A stretch of DNA of 59,929 nucleotides, from NCBI GenBank assembly GCA_937920345.1, contig CALGVA010000027.1, positions 1 to 59,929 on the forward strand. Direction: 5' to 3'. This document shows, one piece after another, positions 1-6,735 of the stretch. The notes under the pieces are model-generated. The model worked only from the letters and a program-made list of their open reading frames with translations. It did no database searches and was not told the DNA's origin. The stretch comes from an uncultured Lachnospiraceae bacterium (lineage in GTDB: Bacteria > Bacillota > Clostridia > Lachnospirales > Lachnospiraceae). The stretch's first letter is position 1. Each line of letters starts with the position of its first letter. Made by a program: the position numbers and the translations under genes.

Positions 1-57
1 AAAGATAAGAATCGTGTTGATAAACGAGCCTTTGATCGGTTTCGGCTTGATTTGTAA
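1..57 (+). CDS. 3' end of an unidentified gene (partial)
   Basis: The first frame is open from the window edge to a TAA at 55-57 and gives the C-terminal residues KDKNRVDKRAFDRFRLDL. The stretch is very basic, which would suit the tail of a DNA-binding protein, but 18 residues are too few to name a family. Nothing gene-like follows before 204. It could also be a chance open frame, so confidence is low. Confidence 0.3.
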   Translation, partial: KDKNRVDKRAFDRFRLDL

Positions 58-203
58 TCTGCTCTTTTCTATGGCATTTGCTGCTAACTGCAATTTTACC
101 ATAGTTTATTGTTTTCGGGTAGGATTTCCGAAAATGAAATGGACAGAAGAAAACGCCCAAATCATGTTTGACTTGGAGGCTTGATTTTGTCCATTTTATT
201 TTC

Positions 204-1013
204 TTAGAAATTAAATATATTTATATTTCTTTCCGCACCCTTTATTATACTGTTTGCATATTCTTTTCTATTTAATGTAATTAATGGCAAGCATCCATTA
301 CTACCCAAATCTGCAATCGTCAACTGCATTCTTTTAATTGGTATTGCAACTACCGCATATTCTTCCTGAAAGCAATAAATATATTGTGAATCGTTTATTA
401 TAAGATTTAATAAATTTGACAACGTATGAGTATCCAGCGCTTCTTTAAATTTATTCCAAACCTCTAAACATTCTGGTTCTTCAAAACCCACTTCTCTATA
501 ATTCACTATATCTCTAACATCTTCCATCCATTGATATACATCCACATCATCAATTAAGTTAGTTAATAAAATGTCTGATCCTGAAAATATATCTTTATAG
601 TGACTGATAGTGCCTCCATGTGTGGAATTATATTTCTTATTATTTGTTCCATTCGGGCTCTCTCCAGACGCAATCTTTAGCCTATACATACTACAATTCC
701 GTAACAAAGCATATCCGTTACATGCCATAGATGTTCGTAGCAAATAAAAAATTGAATAATAAAGTTTCACTGTGGCCCATGAAAATCTCTTGGCAAAAAT
801 TGCGTCAATTCCTTCAGAGAAACTTACTGTTGCACTATGGAAAAAATCCATTGCGTCCTGCTTAAGCAATATACTTAATTGATTAGCCTCTTCTCTAGAT
901 AATACATGCGTTTTGAAAATTGACTTTTTTTGTGCTAATTCCTCCACCGAAGATATCCCAATAAAAGACTCATACTTTTGTTGCGTTCTATTTCTCTTAA
1001 AATTTATACTCAT
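204..1013 (-). CDS. HEPN-like helical protein, partner of the DGQHR gene
   Basis: The product is a 269-residue soluble protein of no family I can name firmly. Residues 77-100 form a helix with the pattern LYYSIFYLLRTSMA, and residues 166-174 read VRDIVNYRE. Both resemble the paired helices of HEPN-domain proteins, many of which are RNases in toxin-antitoxin and abortive-infection systems. A clean R-x4-6-H catalytic motif is not obvious, so activity is uncertain. The ATG lies 17 bases inside the end of the DGQHR gene and has only a weak ribosome binding site, which suggests translational coupling. It is the last gene of the operon and is AT-rich like its neighbours. HEPN membership is an inference from pattern; existence as a gene is well supported by length and overlap. 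Confidence 0.65.
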   Translation of the reverse strand: MSINFKRNRTQQKYESFIGISSVEELAQKKSIFKTHVLSREEANQLSILLKQDAMDFFHSATVSFSEGIDAIFAKRFSWATVKLYYSIFYLLRTSMACNGYALLRNCSMYRLKIASGESPNGTNNKKYNSTHGGTISHYKDIFSGSDILLTNLIDDVDVYQWMEDVRDIVNYREVGFEEPECLEVWNKFKEALDTHTLSNLLNLIINDSQYIYCFQEEYAVVAIPIKRMQLTIADLGSNGCLPLITLNRKEYANSIIKGAERNINIFNF

Positions 1014-2037
1014 CTTGCTCTGGCACTTCCCTTAACAGAGAATTTTTTAGATACTTATAAATTTCATTTCTCTGTTCTTTTCCTTGCATGTTTTTAATAT
1101 CATCCCTATATAATAATCCTATATCATCCAAATTAAGTAAATTAGATATTGTTGCTTGTTCAAAAGACTTCTTTTCAACACATCTATCAATTAAATCTTC
1201 ACACAAAAATTTTATACCTGCATAAAATCCGGCATTCGACATAAATGGATTCGTATTTTTTAACCAACACCCTTCCTTTGCATAATATTTCTTTATAACT
1301 AAAAAGAAATTAATTACAATCTTATACTGCACTTCGTAATCATCAAAATGATACTGCTGAAAAACGCCTTCATCACCCGTGTACTCTTTCAAAGCATTTA
1401 CTACTGTTGACAAATCAACTTTTCCTACTCCTTGAGACGAGCCCGGTTTTTTAATACATTGATAATATGGTGAATCTGGATTATCATTTAGTTCATTTGC
1501 AATGTCTGTTGCCCTAACTATGTAAGAATTCTTATCCTTGACTTCGCCAAATAAATCATATACCAAACTCTTTGGTACAGGTTTCTGCTCTGTATTAATA
1601 TTTAAAAATATTCTGGCAGCAGCTTGTGTCGACATCTTTTCTGTCATAATAATTATTATTGATTCTTCTCCTACCTCATCTCTTTCATCTACTGCTCTTT
1701 TCAATCCTTCTAATCTATGCTGGCCATCTATAACTTGTGCACCGCCATTGACTATTGGTATTTTTATGAAGCTGTCATCTACTATTAATGAATAATTTGT
1801 ATCTGTCCAGTTTAATATAAAAGTATTAAAAAACATATTACCATCAAGAATAAAATCTTTTATCGAATTAATCCTTCGTCTATTTAACACTCTCTGCACG
1901 GCACCTTCGACGTCATCTCGCCCACGCACGGCAACATAATAAATTGGCAATATATCTTTTACCTTTGCAGTAAAAATATATGCCTGTACATCTCCCAATT
2001 TTGTTTTCATATATTTATCTATTACTATATATTCCAT
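997..2037 (-). CDS. DGQHR-domain protein (DndB-like)
   Basis: This 346-residue protein carries the family motif VIDGQHRLEGL at residues 102-112 and a second conserved block FLNINTEQKPV at 144-154. Both are typical of DGQHR-domain proteins, which include DndB, the regulator of DNA phosphorothioation, and are related to the DGQQR motif of DUF262/GmrSD-type proteins. The motif is thought to bind a nucleotide or DNA end; no substrate can be read from the sequence. No dndACDE genes are present, so it is not part of a standard Dnd system. The ATG at 2035-2037 follows an AAAGGATG ribosome binding site and overlaps the end of the upstream broken gene by 23 bases, while its own end overlaps the HEPN-like gene by 17. 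The three therefore form one overlapping operon. Confidence 0.8.
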   Translation of the reverse strand: MEYIVIDKYMKTKLGDVQAYIFTAKVKDILPIYYVAVRGRDDVEGAVQRVLNRRRINSIKDFILDGNMFFNTFILNWTDTNYSLIVDDSFIKIPIVNGGAQVIDGQHRLEGLKRAVDERDEVGEESIIIIMTEKMSTQAAARIFLNINTEQKPVPKSLVYDLFGEVKDKNSYIVRATDIANELNDNPDSPYYQCIKKPGSSQGVGKVDLSTVVNALKEYTGDEGVFQQYHFDDYEVQYKIVINFFLVIKKYYAKEGCWLKNTNPFMSNAGFYAGIKFLCEDLIDRCVEKKSFEQATISNLLNLDDIGLLYRDDIKNMQGKEQRNEIYKYLKNSLLREVPEQDEYKF

Positions 2038-3462
2038 TTTTACATCCTTTTTTTACCTGCCAATAACCACCTCTGGCCGAACCAACTCTCTCCAATATTC
2101 CTTCTTCGCTCAATTCCTTAATACTCTTCTTAACAGCTCTTGTAGTAATACCTAATGTCTCAGCTAACGCCATCTGCGTTATTTTTGAATTGTCCATTAT
2201 CATTTCTACAATTTTCCGTTGCGTACAATTCAAATTTTTTGGTGAACTTTTTGGTGAACTTTTTGGTGAACTTTGGTGAACTTCACTATAAGATGGTCTA
2301 TATAAATTTACCCTAAAACTATCACCAATCTCCAGTAATTCCGGTTCTCTGATACCATATTCTTTACAGGAACTGAACATTCTCTTAATACCGGTTCCCC
2401 AACTTTCGATAATCTTCATCCTGCTAAACACTTCCGCAATACATCTATTGCGGATTTTAGAACCGCCTTCCTTAATCTGTTCTATCGTCAGACCTCCGTA
2501 CAGCATCCCCGGAGATGTTACCTCTACCCTGTCATCATATACTGCCACCTGTACACACGCCCTGTCCAAAAAGTTCCTGTGTGTCGTGGCATTCACAATT
2601 GCCTCTCTTATGGCTTCTGTCGGCAACTCATATGCTTCATTTCTGACAAGACCTTTAATTTATGCACCCAGATTAATATGTTTCAATACAAATTCATAGG
2701 CTTCTTCAATCTGCTCATAAAGCGGTCCCTCAAAATCTCTTTTATCAATAAAAACAACTCTCTCGGTTCCTTTAAACAAAGCACACTGAATTTTAGCAAA
2801 CGGGAATGCATTATCTGTCAATAAAACAAAAGCATTCGTCGGAAACAATGTTCCATCTACATTCTTGACCACACCCCAATTAATTAAATTTTGCACTGTA
2901 ACATCTTTTACCTTCTCTTTTTCACTTTTTGTTCTGGCCGCTTCTACCATATATTTTTTTACTGCAGCACACAACAGCTCCGCTTTGTCAGCATCATATT
3001 TATAGTCTAAACACACCATCTCATCAAAAGATTGATGAGTTCCCTGCAATTCCAAATCTTTTAAAATAGCTTCATCTGCAGGTCTGGATGTTCCAGATAC
3101 TCTGATATAAGTACCAGCTTCTTTTCCAAGTGACTTGATATAATATGGTCTGTTTGCTCCCGGATATATTTCAATGACAATGATACTTTTTCCATCTATG
3201 GTATTTACTCCAATATTCGGAAAATCTGCGGATGGCACATATCCGATATGGTATTTGTAATATTATCTATAATCTTAAAAACACCATCCTTATCAACACC
3301 CACTATTTCATGTGTCTCATCATCTACGCCAATGATAATCCTTCCGCCTGCAGTATTTGCAAATGCAATAACGCTTTTTATATATTTTTCGCTCTTTTGA
3401 GGCAATTCACGTTTAAACTCGATATTGACAGATTCTCCTGTTTTTATTTCGTCTGCTAGCAT
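2015..3462 (-). pseudogene. Schlafen-like AlbA_2 / HATPase / winged-helix regulator, broken by a frameshift and a stop
   Basis: The three pieces join into one RecG-like 'ATP-binding / AlbA_2' protein. The N-terminal AlbA_2 domain shows ESVNIEFKREL and AFANTAGGRIIIGVDD. The middle contains a linker, a HATPase_c_4 domain follows (PTEAIREAIVNATTHRNF) and a winged-helix tail ends it. The start at 3462 has a good AGGAGA site. Two lesions are visible. A T is missing from a T run near 3220, turning CHPQIFPNIGV into CHPQIFRILE-stop. An in-frame TAA lies at 2660-2662, where CAA (Gln) would restore NLGAQIKGLVRNEAYELP. A Ser-Ser-Pro-Lys repeat (2240-2283) precedes the winged helix. Intact relatives are putative regulators or nucleic-acid-binding proteins. 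The downstream genes are intact, so they may now rely on read-through transcription. Confidence 0.85.
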
Positions 3463-3549
3463 CTCTTTTCTCCTCAATCTACACTTTGTAATGTTCCACA
3501 GCAATTTACCAGTCAGTGATCGGCAATTCTTTTAGTTAAATCAATATGG

Positions 3550-3645
3550 TTAAATAACCGTCTCAACAATAGCTTCTATCTCTCTTATATCCTTATCGCT
3601 GACCATAATCCATACCGTATTCTCCTCTGCCGCATATAGAATCAC
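3550..3645 (-). CDS. 31-residue ORF coupled to the antitoxin-like gene
   Basis: A GTG start overlaps the TGA of the upstream small gene as GTGA, and AAGGAG sits 11 bases before it. The product would be 31 residues, including ENTVWIMVSDKDIREIEAIV, and it ends at TAA 3550-3552. The position downstream of an antitoxin-like gene is where a toxin gene would normally lie, so this may be a truncated toxin or a very small partner. No family is recognised and the size makes a chance frame possible. Confidence 0.3.
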   Translation of the reverse strand: MILYAAEENTVWIMVSDKDIREIEAIVETVI

Positions 3646-3821
3646 TCTTGATTAGTCTCCTTATCCAGCATGTCCTCAATCATCCGAAACGCATCTTCAA
3701 CAGGAAAAACTCTTCCTGCCTCCATATCATCAATTCCTTTATCAAGTTCAGAAAATAAAGCCTCCATTGTAGCTTTGTCAGCTTCATCCATTTTATCGAT
3801 ACTATTCTTTTCATCCTTCAT
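3642..3821 (-). CDS. small antitoxin-like protein
   Basis: This 59-residue acidic protein contains GIDDMEAGRVFPVEDAFRMI. That pattern (an 'I-x-D-M-E-A-G-R' helix followed by a Pro and an amphipathic helix) is common in small RelB/StbD-type antitoxins of Clostridia. The ATG is at 3819-3821. No full-length toxin gene is next to it; only a 31-residue coupled ORF follows. It lies between the AlbA_2 pseudogene and another small antitoxin-like gene, in the AT-rich part of the island. Antitoxin assignment is by pattern only, and no DNA-binding domain is evident. Confidence 0.5.
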   Translation of the reverse strand: MKDEKNSIDKMDEADKATMEALFSELDKGIDDMEAGRVFPVEDAFRMIEDMLDKETNQE

Positions 3822-3918
3822 ACAGTTTACTCCCCGTTAGCCTATATATCCATAATTTCTTACCACAACTATCTTATCATATTTTTCAAATCGTCAACAA
3901 CCTGTTGACTTTATTATT

Positions 3919-4086
3919 TTAAGGTATATTTCTATGTATTCTCTGCTGTCTCAGCTTTTCCCTTACATCTTCTATTTCACTGATTCTCCCGTCCTGCATT
4001 GCCTTATATCCTTCACCGATTATTCTATAAAGTTCAAGTTTTCTTATATCTTGTATTTTATCAGTTTCCTGTTGGTTTTTTGTCAT
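3919..4086 (-). CDS. small charged protein, antitoxin-like
   Basis: The product has 55 residues and includes LYRIIGEGYKAMQDGRIS followed by a charged helix with EDVREKLRQQR. The start at 4086 is chosen because GAAGGAG lies nine bases upstream; a longer frame to 4143 has no ribosome binding site. The 'GYKAMQDGR' helix resembles small orphan antitoxins common in Lachnospiraceae islands. No toxin gene follows before the next small gene. Function is not established. Confidence 0.5.
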   Translation of the reverse strand: MTKNQQETDKIQDIRKLELYRIIGEGYKAMQDGRISEIEDVREKLRQQRIHRNIP

Positions 4087-4228
4087 TGTACAACGCACTC
4101 CTTCTATAAAAAATAGTATGCCACACATTCTGACATTTAACAATTTCTATTTCACGCCATATTCACAATCATTGTCTGATGCAATATTATTAATCGGTCG
4201 ACGACACTAAAAATTTTACGGTAACAAT

Positions 4229-4257
4229 AAAATGCCCTGACTCCTGCAGGACATTTT
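4229..4257. terminator. hairpin, possible terminator
   Basis: AAAATG-C-CCTG at 4229-4239 can pair with CAGG-A-CATTTT at 4247-4257 around a seven-base loop. Its A/T-rich flanks allow it to act as a terminator in either direction. It sits between the end of the ArdA-like gene and the small antitoxin-like genes. Apart from this hairpin, 4144-4351 holds no gene that I can see. Confidence 0.4.
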
Positions 4258-4351
4258 ATTCTAACCATAAAGCAGGCAAGTATACTATGTTTGTATTTGC
4301 CACATAAAATTTCAATCGTTCTAAAGCTGCTGCTCTGCCATAGTTCCCGAC

Positions 4352-4921
4352 TTAAACAGTTTGGTCCACATCGTATATATATTCTGGGAAAGTCCTGCCG
4401 TTATACGCCTCCTGCATCTTAAATCCCTGAATCACGAAAACACCGCAGGGCAGGATTTTGCAGTTTCCTTCCGCAAGGACTCTTTTTCCATACGCCTCAA
4501 AATCTATCCGCCGGCTTTCCTCTTCCGATATTCCCAAATGTTCATCCATGTAAAGGCGTTTCCCCACTTCCCTGCCGTCAGAAAAATCTGTGATTAGGGA
4601 CAGTCCCTTCATACTGTATGTAAGGTTAATCATATCTTTCATTGTTTTCAGTCCCTGCTCCTGTGCATACAATTCCAGTACACTCTGCTCATATGTTGTT
4701 AAACTCTCCAGTCTTTTTGCGAAGAAGTTGACTTCATCCATATTTACTGTCTGCCCAATCAGTTCCTGCAGGGGATTATGTTCCTCCCATGTTTTTTCCA
4801 GCCTGCACCACAGATTGACTGTGCCATCTCCAACCCGCTTTATCAGACATGCCAGTTCCGCGTCCCTCAAAGGCAGACTTATGTCCCTGTACCTTCCATT
4901 CCCTGAAATTCTTACCTTCAC
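4352..4921 (-). CDS. ArdA-like antirestriction protein
   Basis: I chose the GTG at 4919-4921, giving 189 residues starting MKVRISGNGRY. It overlaps the upstream TGA as GTGA and has GGAGGAG a few bases before it. The C-terminal half (INLTYSMKGLSLITDF, then EEESRRIDFEAYGKRV and a final FPEYIYD) resembles the later domains of ArdA proteins of Gram-positive conjugative elements, which mimic B-form DNA and block type I restriction enzymes. The acidic bias expected of a DNA mimic is only moderate here, so 'ArdA-like' is a family guess. The linkage to DUF6075-like and LPD28-like genes supports mobile-element cargo. It is last in its operon and is followed by a hairpin. Confidence 0.55.
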   Translation of the reverse strand: MKVRISGNGRYRDISLPLRDAELACLIKRVGDGTVNLWCRLEKTWEEHNPLQELIGQTVNMDEVNFFAKRLESLTTYEQSVLELYAQEQGLKTMKDMINLTYSMKGLSLITDFSDGREVGKRLYMDEHLGISEEESRRIDFEAYGKRVLAEGNCKILPCGVFVIQGFKMQEAYNGRTFPEYIYDVDQTV

Positions 4922-5523
4922 TTCCGCTCCTCCCATTCCACGACTTCCACGCCACACTTTTCAATCACAAAGGCATTTACGATAAGGCGCAGTACCCCGT
5001 CTGCAATCAACTCACGGTCTGCCAGCTCCGACAGCCGGATATGCTTTGCGCCGTTATAGATATCTTTCGCTGCATGGAACAGGATATACTGCTCCAGCAT
5101 AACACCGCCGAGACGGATGCGGTCAAAATAAATGCCTGTATCCGTCACATGCCTGTGCGCCCGCTCCCAGAGCCCTTCATCTGCAGACAGGAGAAAAACC
5201 GCCGCCGCATAATTGGGATGGCTGTAAAAATTCCCTGCCCGCTTTCCTGCTGTCAGGGAGCAAAACCTCGTCCTGTGCCTTTTATCATGGAAAACTGTCT
5301 CCCCTTCCGTCTCCATGAATATCTCCTGTATCCTTCTTTTTAAATGCTCCATCTGCATCCTGCTGATGACGCAGTCCACAATCTCCGAGTAGTTTCCCCT
5401 GCGCCTCCACTCCGCCTCATACATAACACAGAATCCCCCGCCCCTTTGACGGTATCCCGGCGGCTGCTGCATCTGTCTTTCCAGAATGCACAGCTGCGGG
5501 CTGCTGCAGAATAATCCTGACAT
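4918..5523 (-). CDS. DUF6075-like mobile-element protein
   Basis: The product has about 201 residues. Its C-terminal two thirds contain FYSHPNYAAAVFLLSADEGL, HVTDTGIYFDRIRLGG and ADGVLRLIVNAF. That arrangement is seen in DUF6075-type proteins of Clostridial conjugative elements and phages, whose function is unknown. Of the two adjacent ATGs (5526 and 5523) the second is better spaced from AGGAGG. The N-terminal 75 residues are unusual and may be partly untranslated if a later start is used. The gene is translationally coupled to the ArdA-like gene by a GTGA overlap. Confidence 0.5.
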   Translation of the reverse strand: MSGLFCSSPQLCILERQMQQPPGYRQRGGGFCVMYEAEWRRRGNYSEIVDCVISRMQMEHLKRRIQEIFMETEGETVFHDKRHRTRFCSLTAGKRAGNFYSHPNYAAAVFLLSADEGLWERAHRHVTDTGIYFDRIRLGGVMLEQYILFHAAKDIYNGAKHIRLSELADRELIADGVLRLIVNAFVIEKCGVEVVEWEERK

Positions 5524-5566
5524 CATTTTCCTCCTGTTTTCTGTTTATTTTTATATTCCTGCATAC

Positions 5567-5607
5567 AAAAAGACGGCGCCTGCTCTATTCCTAAAGTAAG
5601 CACCGCC
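5567..5607 (-). terminator. terminator hairpin, copy 1 of a related pair
   Basis: On the minus strand GGCGGTGCT (5607-5599) pairs with GGCGCCGTC (5580-5572), with G-U pairs, and is followed by a T run at 5571-5567. It starts directly after the stop of the 68-residue gene. The first half (GGCGGTGCTTACTTTAGGA) closely matches the hairpin at 6259-6292 (GGCGGTACTTATTTTAAGA), so the two are paralogous sequences and not two independent terminators. Confidence 0.65.
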
Positions 5608-5608
5608 T

Positions 5609-5815
5609 TTACATACCCATATGTATTCCCTGCATGACTTCTGATTTTATATGCCCTGCCTGTACCAGCCGACAGTTTTCTTTTGCTTCCCCCACCAGCC
5701 CAAGCGATTTTTCCAGAATTTCTTTCTCGCTCTCTGTTCTGTACTCCGAACGCATAAATGCTTTCATACTCCTCTCGGCCCGCGTCAGATCGTTGTATAC
5801 CTGTTCATAATTCAT
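5609..5815 (-). CDS. 68-residue cargo protein with shared Met-rich tail
   Basis: The start at 5815 (MNYEQVYNDLTRAERSMK) is chosen for the GGAGAAATA just before it. The protein is helical and charged, with no recognised domain, and ends MQGIHMGM. The two genes upstream in the same strip end GMQMEM and GMQMNM, so three unrelated proteins share a tail. A terminator hairpin begins right after the stop codon. It belongs to the mobile-element cargo strip. Confidence 0.55.
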   Translation of the reverse strand: MNYEQVYNDLTRAERSMKAFMRSEYRTESEKEILEKSLGLVGEAKENCRLVQAGHIKSEVMQGIHMGM

Positions 5816-5876
5816 TATTTCTCCTATTTCCTCCATAAATTTTTATAGATTGCACTTTACGGAATATGTGCCGCGT

Positions 5877-6239
5877 TTACATTTCCATCTGCATTCCGTC
5901 CTGTCCGTTTTCCTCCTTCATTTTGTTTTGCTGCATGTCCAGCCGCATATACTCTTCCACAGTAAGTGTCTCCCCAAGATAATTCATATCTTCTCTTGGA
6001 TAATAGCTGCCGCCCTCCGTCATCGGGATTTCCGTTTTTGTCAGGATCGTCCCCCAATGATTGACCGCCACATAGGGTTTGATCTCACATGCAATCCCCC
6101 GACAGTCATCGTCATGCCGCACGTCATAGCAGAATAAATTTTTAGGCACGGTGTTCCTATCTATCCTGCTGCCATTATAAAGCACCGCATAGTCATCCAA
6201 CATGGACAGCTCAAAGTTTTCTTTTCCTGTGTTTTTCAT
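5877..6239 (-). CDS. LPD28-like domain protein with Met-rich tail
   Basis: This 120-residue protein has the order expected of the 'large polyvalent protein-associated' domain LPD28: VLYNGSRIDRNTVPKNLFCY, then VAVNHWGTILTKTEIP, then NYLGETLTVEEYMRLDM. Such domains occur in the giant polyvalent proteins and small cargo proteins of conjugative elements and phages; the biochemical role is unknown. The ATG has GGAGGCAGGA upstream. The last residues, GQDGMQMEM, lie outside the domain and match the tails of both neighbouring genes. No clear terminator follows, so it is probably cotranscribed with the 68-residue gene. Confidence 0.65.
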   Translation of the reverse strand: MKNTGKENFELSMLDDYAVLYNGSRIDRNTVPKNLFCYDVRHDDDCRGIACEIKPYVAVNHWGTILTKTEIPMTEGGSYYPREDMNYLGETLTVEEYMRLDMQQNKMKEENGQDGMQMEM

Positions 6240-6258
6240 TCCTGCCTCCTGTCCTGTT

Positions 6259-6292
6259 AAAAAAGCGGTACCTATCTTAAAATAAGTACCGC
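6259..6292 (-). terminator. terminator hairpin, copy 2 of a related pair
   Basis: On the minus strand GCGGTAC (6292-6286) pairs with GTACCGC (6271-6265) and is followed by six T residues (6264-6259). It begins immediately after the stop codon of the 112-residue gene, as copy 1 does after its gene, and shares the GGCGGT(A/G)CTTA(C/T)TTTA sequence with copy 1. Confidence 0.7.
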
Positions 6293-6293
6293 C

Positions 6294-6632
6294 TTACATG
6301 TTCATCTGCATTCCTTCCTCTGGCTCTTCACCGGGAATCTCTTCCCGCAACTTTGCTACCTCATCCATCATATCGAAAACCTCTTTGTACGGATGGTAGT
6401 TCATTGCGCCGGTTTCATCAACCGCTGCCGCAAACTCTCCATTTAAGTTTAAGTTCAAGGCTCCTCCTCTTACACCGTCGACTTCAATCCCCCTGTTCTC
6501 TGCCAGTTCTGCTACCGCCAAAAAGAATGGATTCATCTCTTCTTTCAATCTGGTTTCCACCTCCTTCTCATTCTGAAAATATCCCCAAATCATTCCCAAA
6601 ACCGATTTTGACTCGTGCATGCCTTTAGGCAA
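6294..6632 (-). CDS. small cargo protein with Met-rich tail
   Basis: The frame gives 112 residues beginning at a TTG (MPKGMHESKS). Internal ATGs at MIWGYFQ or MNPFFLAV are equally possible because no site stands out. The body (FFLAVAELAENRGIEVDG, then GALNLNLNGEFAAAV) is not a family I can name. The tail EEGMQMNM matches that of the next two genes. If it starts at the TTG, its beginning lies only 100 bases from the rlmD stop, so the gene may be truncated at the island edge. Confidence 0.5.
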   Translation of the reverse strand: MPKGMHESKSVLGMIWGYFQNEKEVETRLKEEMNPFFLAVAELAENRGIEVDGVRGGALNLNLNGEFAAAVDETGAMNYHPYKEVFDMMDEVAKLREEIPGEEPEEGMQMNM

Positions 6633-6664
6633 GCACTATGCATCTATAAAAACGGGCAAAAAAA

Positions 6665-6706
6665 TAGGGCAAAAACTGGTCAATTTTTACTCCAATTTTT
6701 GCCCTA
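6665..6706. repeat. inverted repeat at the island/rlmD junction
   Basis: TAGGGCAAAAA (6665-6675) and TTTTTGCCCTA (6696-6706) form a perfect 11-base inverted repeat around a 20-base AT-rich loop. It lies between the last cargo gene and the rlmD stop. It could be a terminator for rlmD, a recombinase-binding repeat or both. Confidence 0.55.
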
Positions 6707-6730
6707 AAACCACAACATCTTGTGGTTTAG
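6705..6730 (-). terminator. hairpin just beyond the rlmD stop
   Basis: CTA-A-AACCACAA and TTGTGGTT-TAG around a CATC loop form a strong stem six bases beyond the rlmD stop. It directly abuts the 6665-6706 inverted repeat. Reading the minus strand the stem is followed by TTTTAGGGC, so it probably terminates rlmD transcription. Confidence 0.5.
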
Positions 6731-6735
6731 ACCCC

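Noticed and set aside
134..184. Small plus-strand frame MKWTEENAQIMFDLEA
   Set aside because: It is only 16 codons and has no ribosome binding site or recognisable context.
2237..2283. Possible CRISPR-like repeats
   Set aside because: Units are only 12-15 bases with no spacers, in frame inside a coding region; the same applies to the repeats near 51.7 kb. No cas genes are present.
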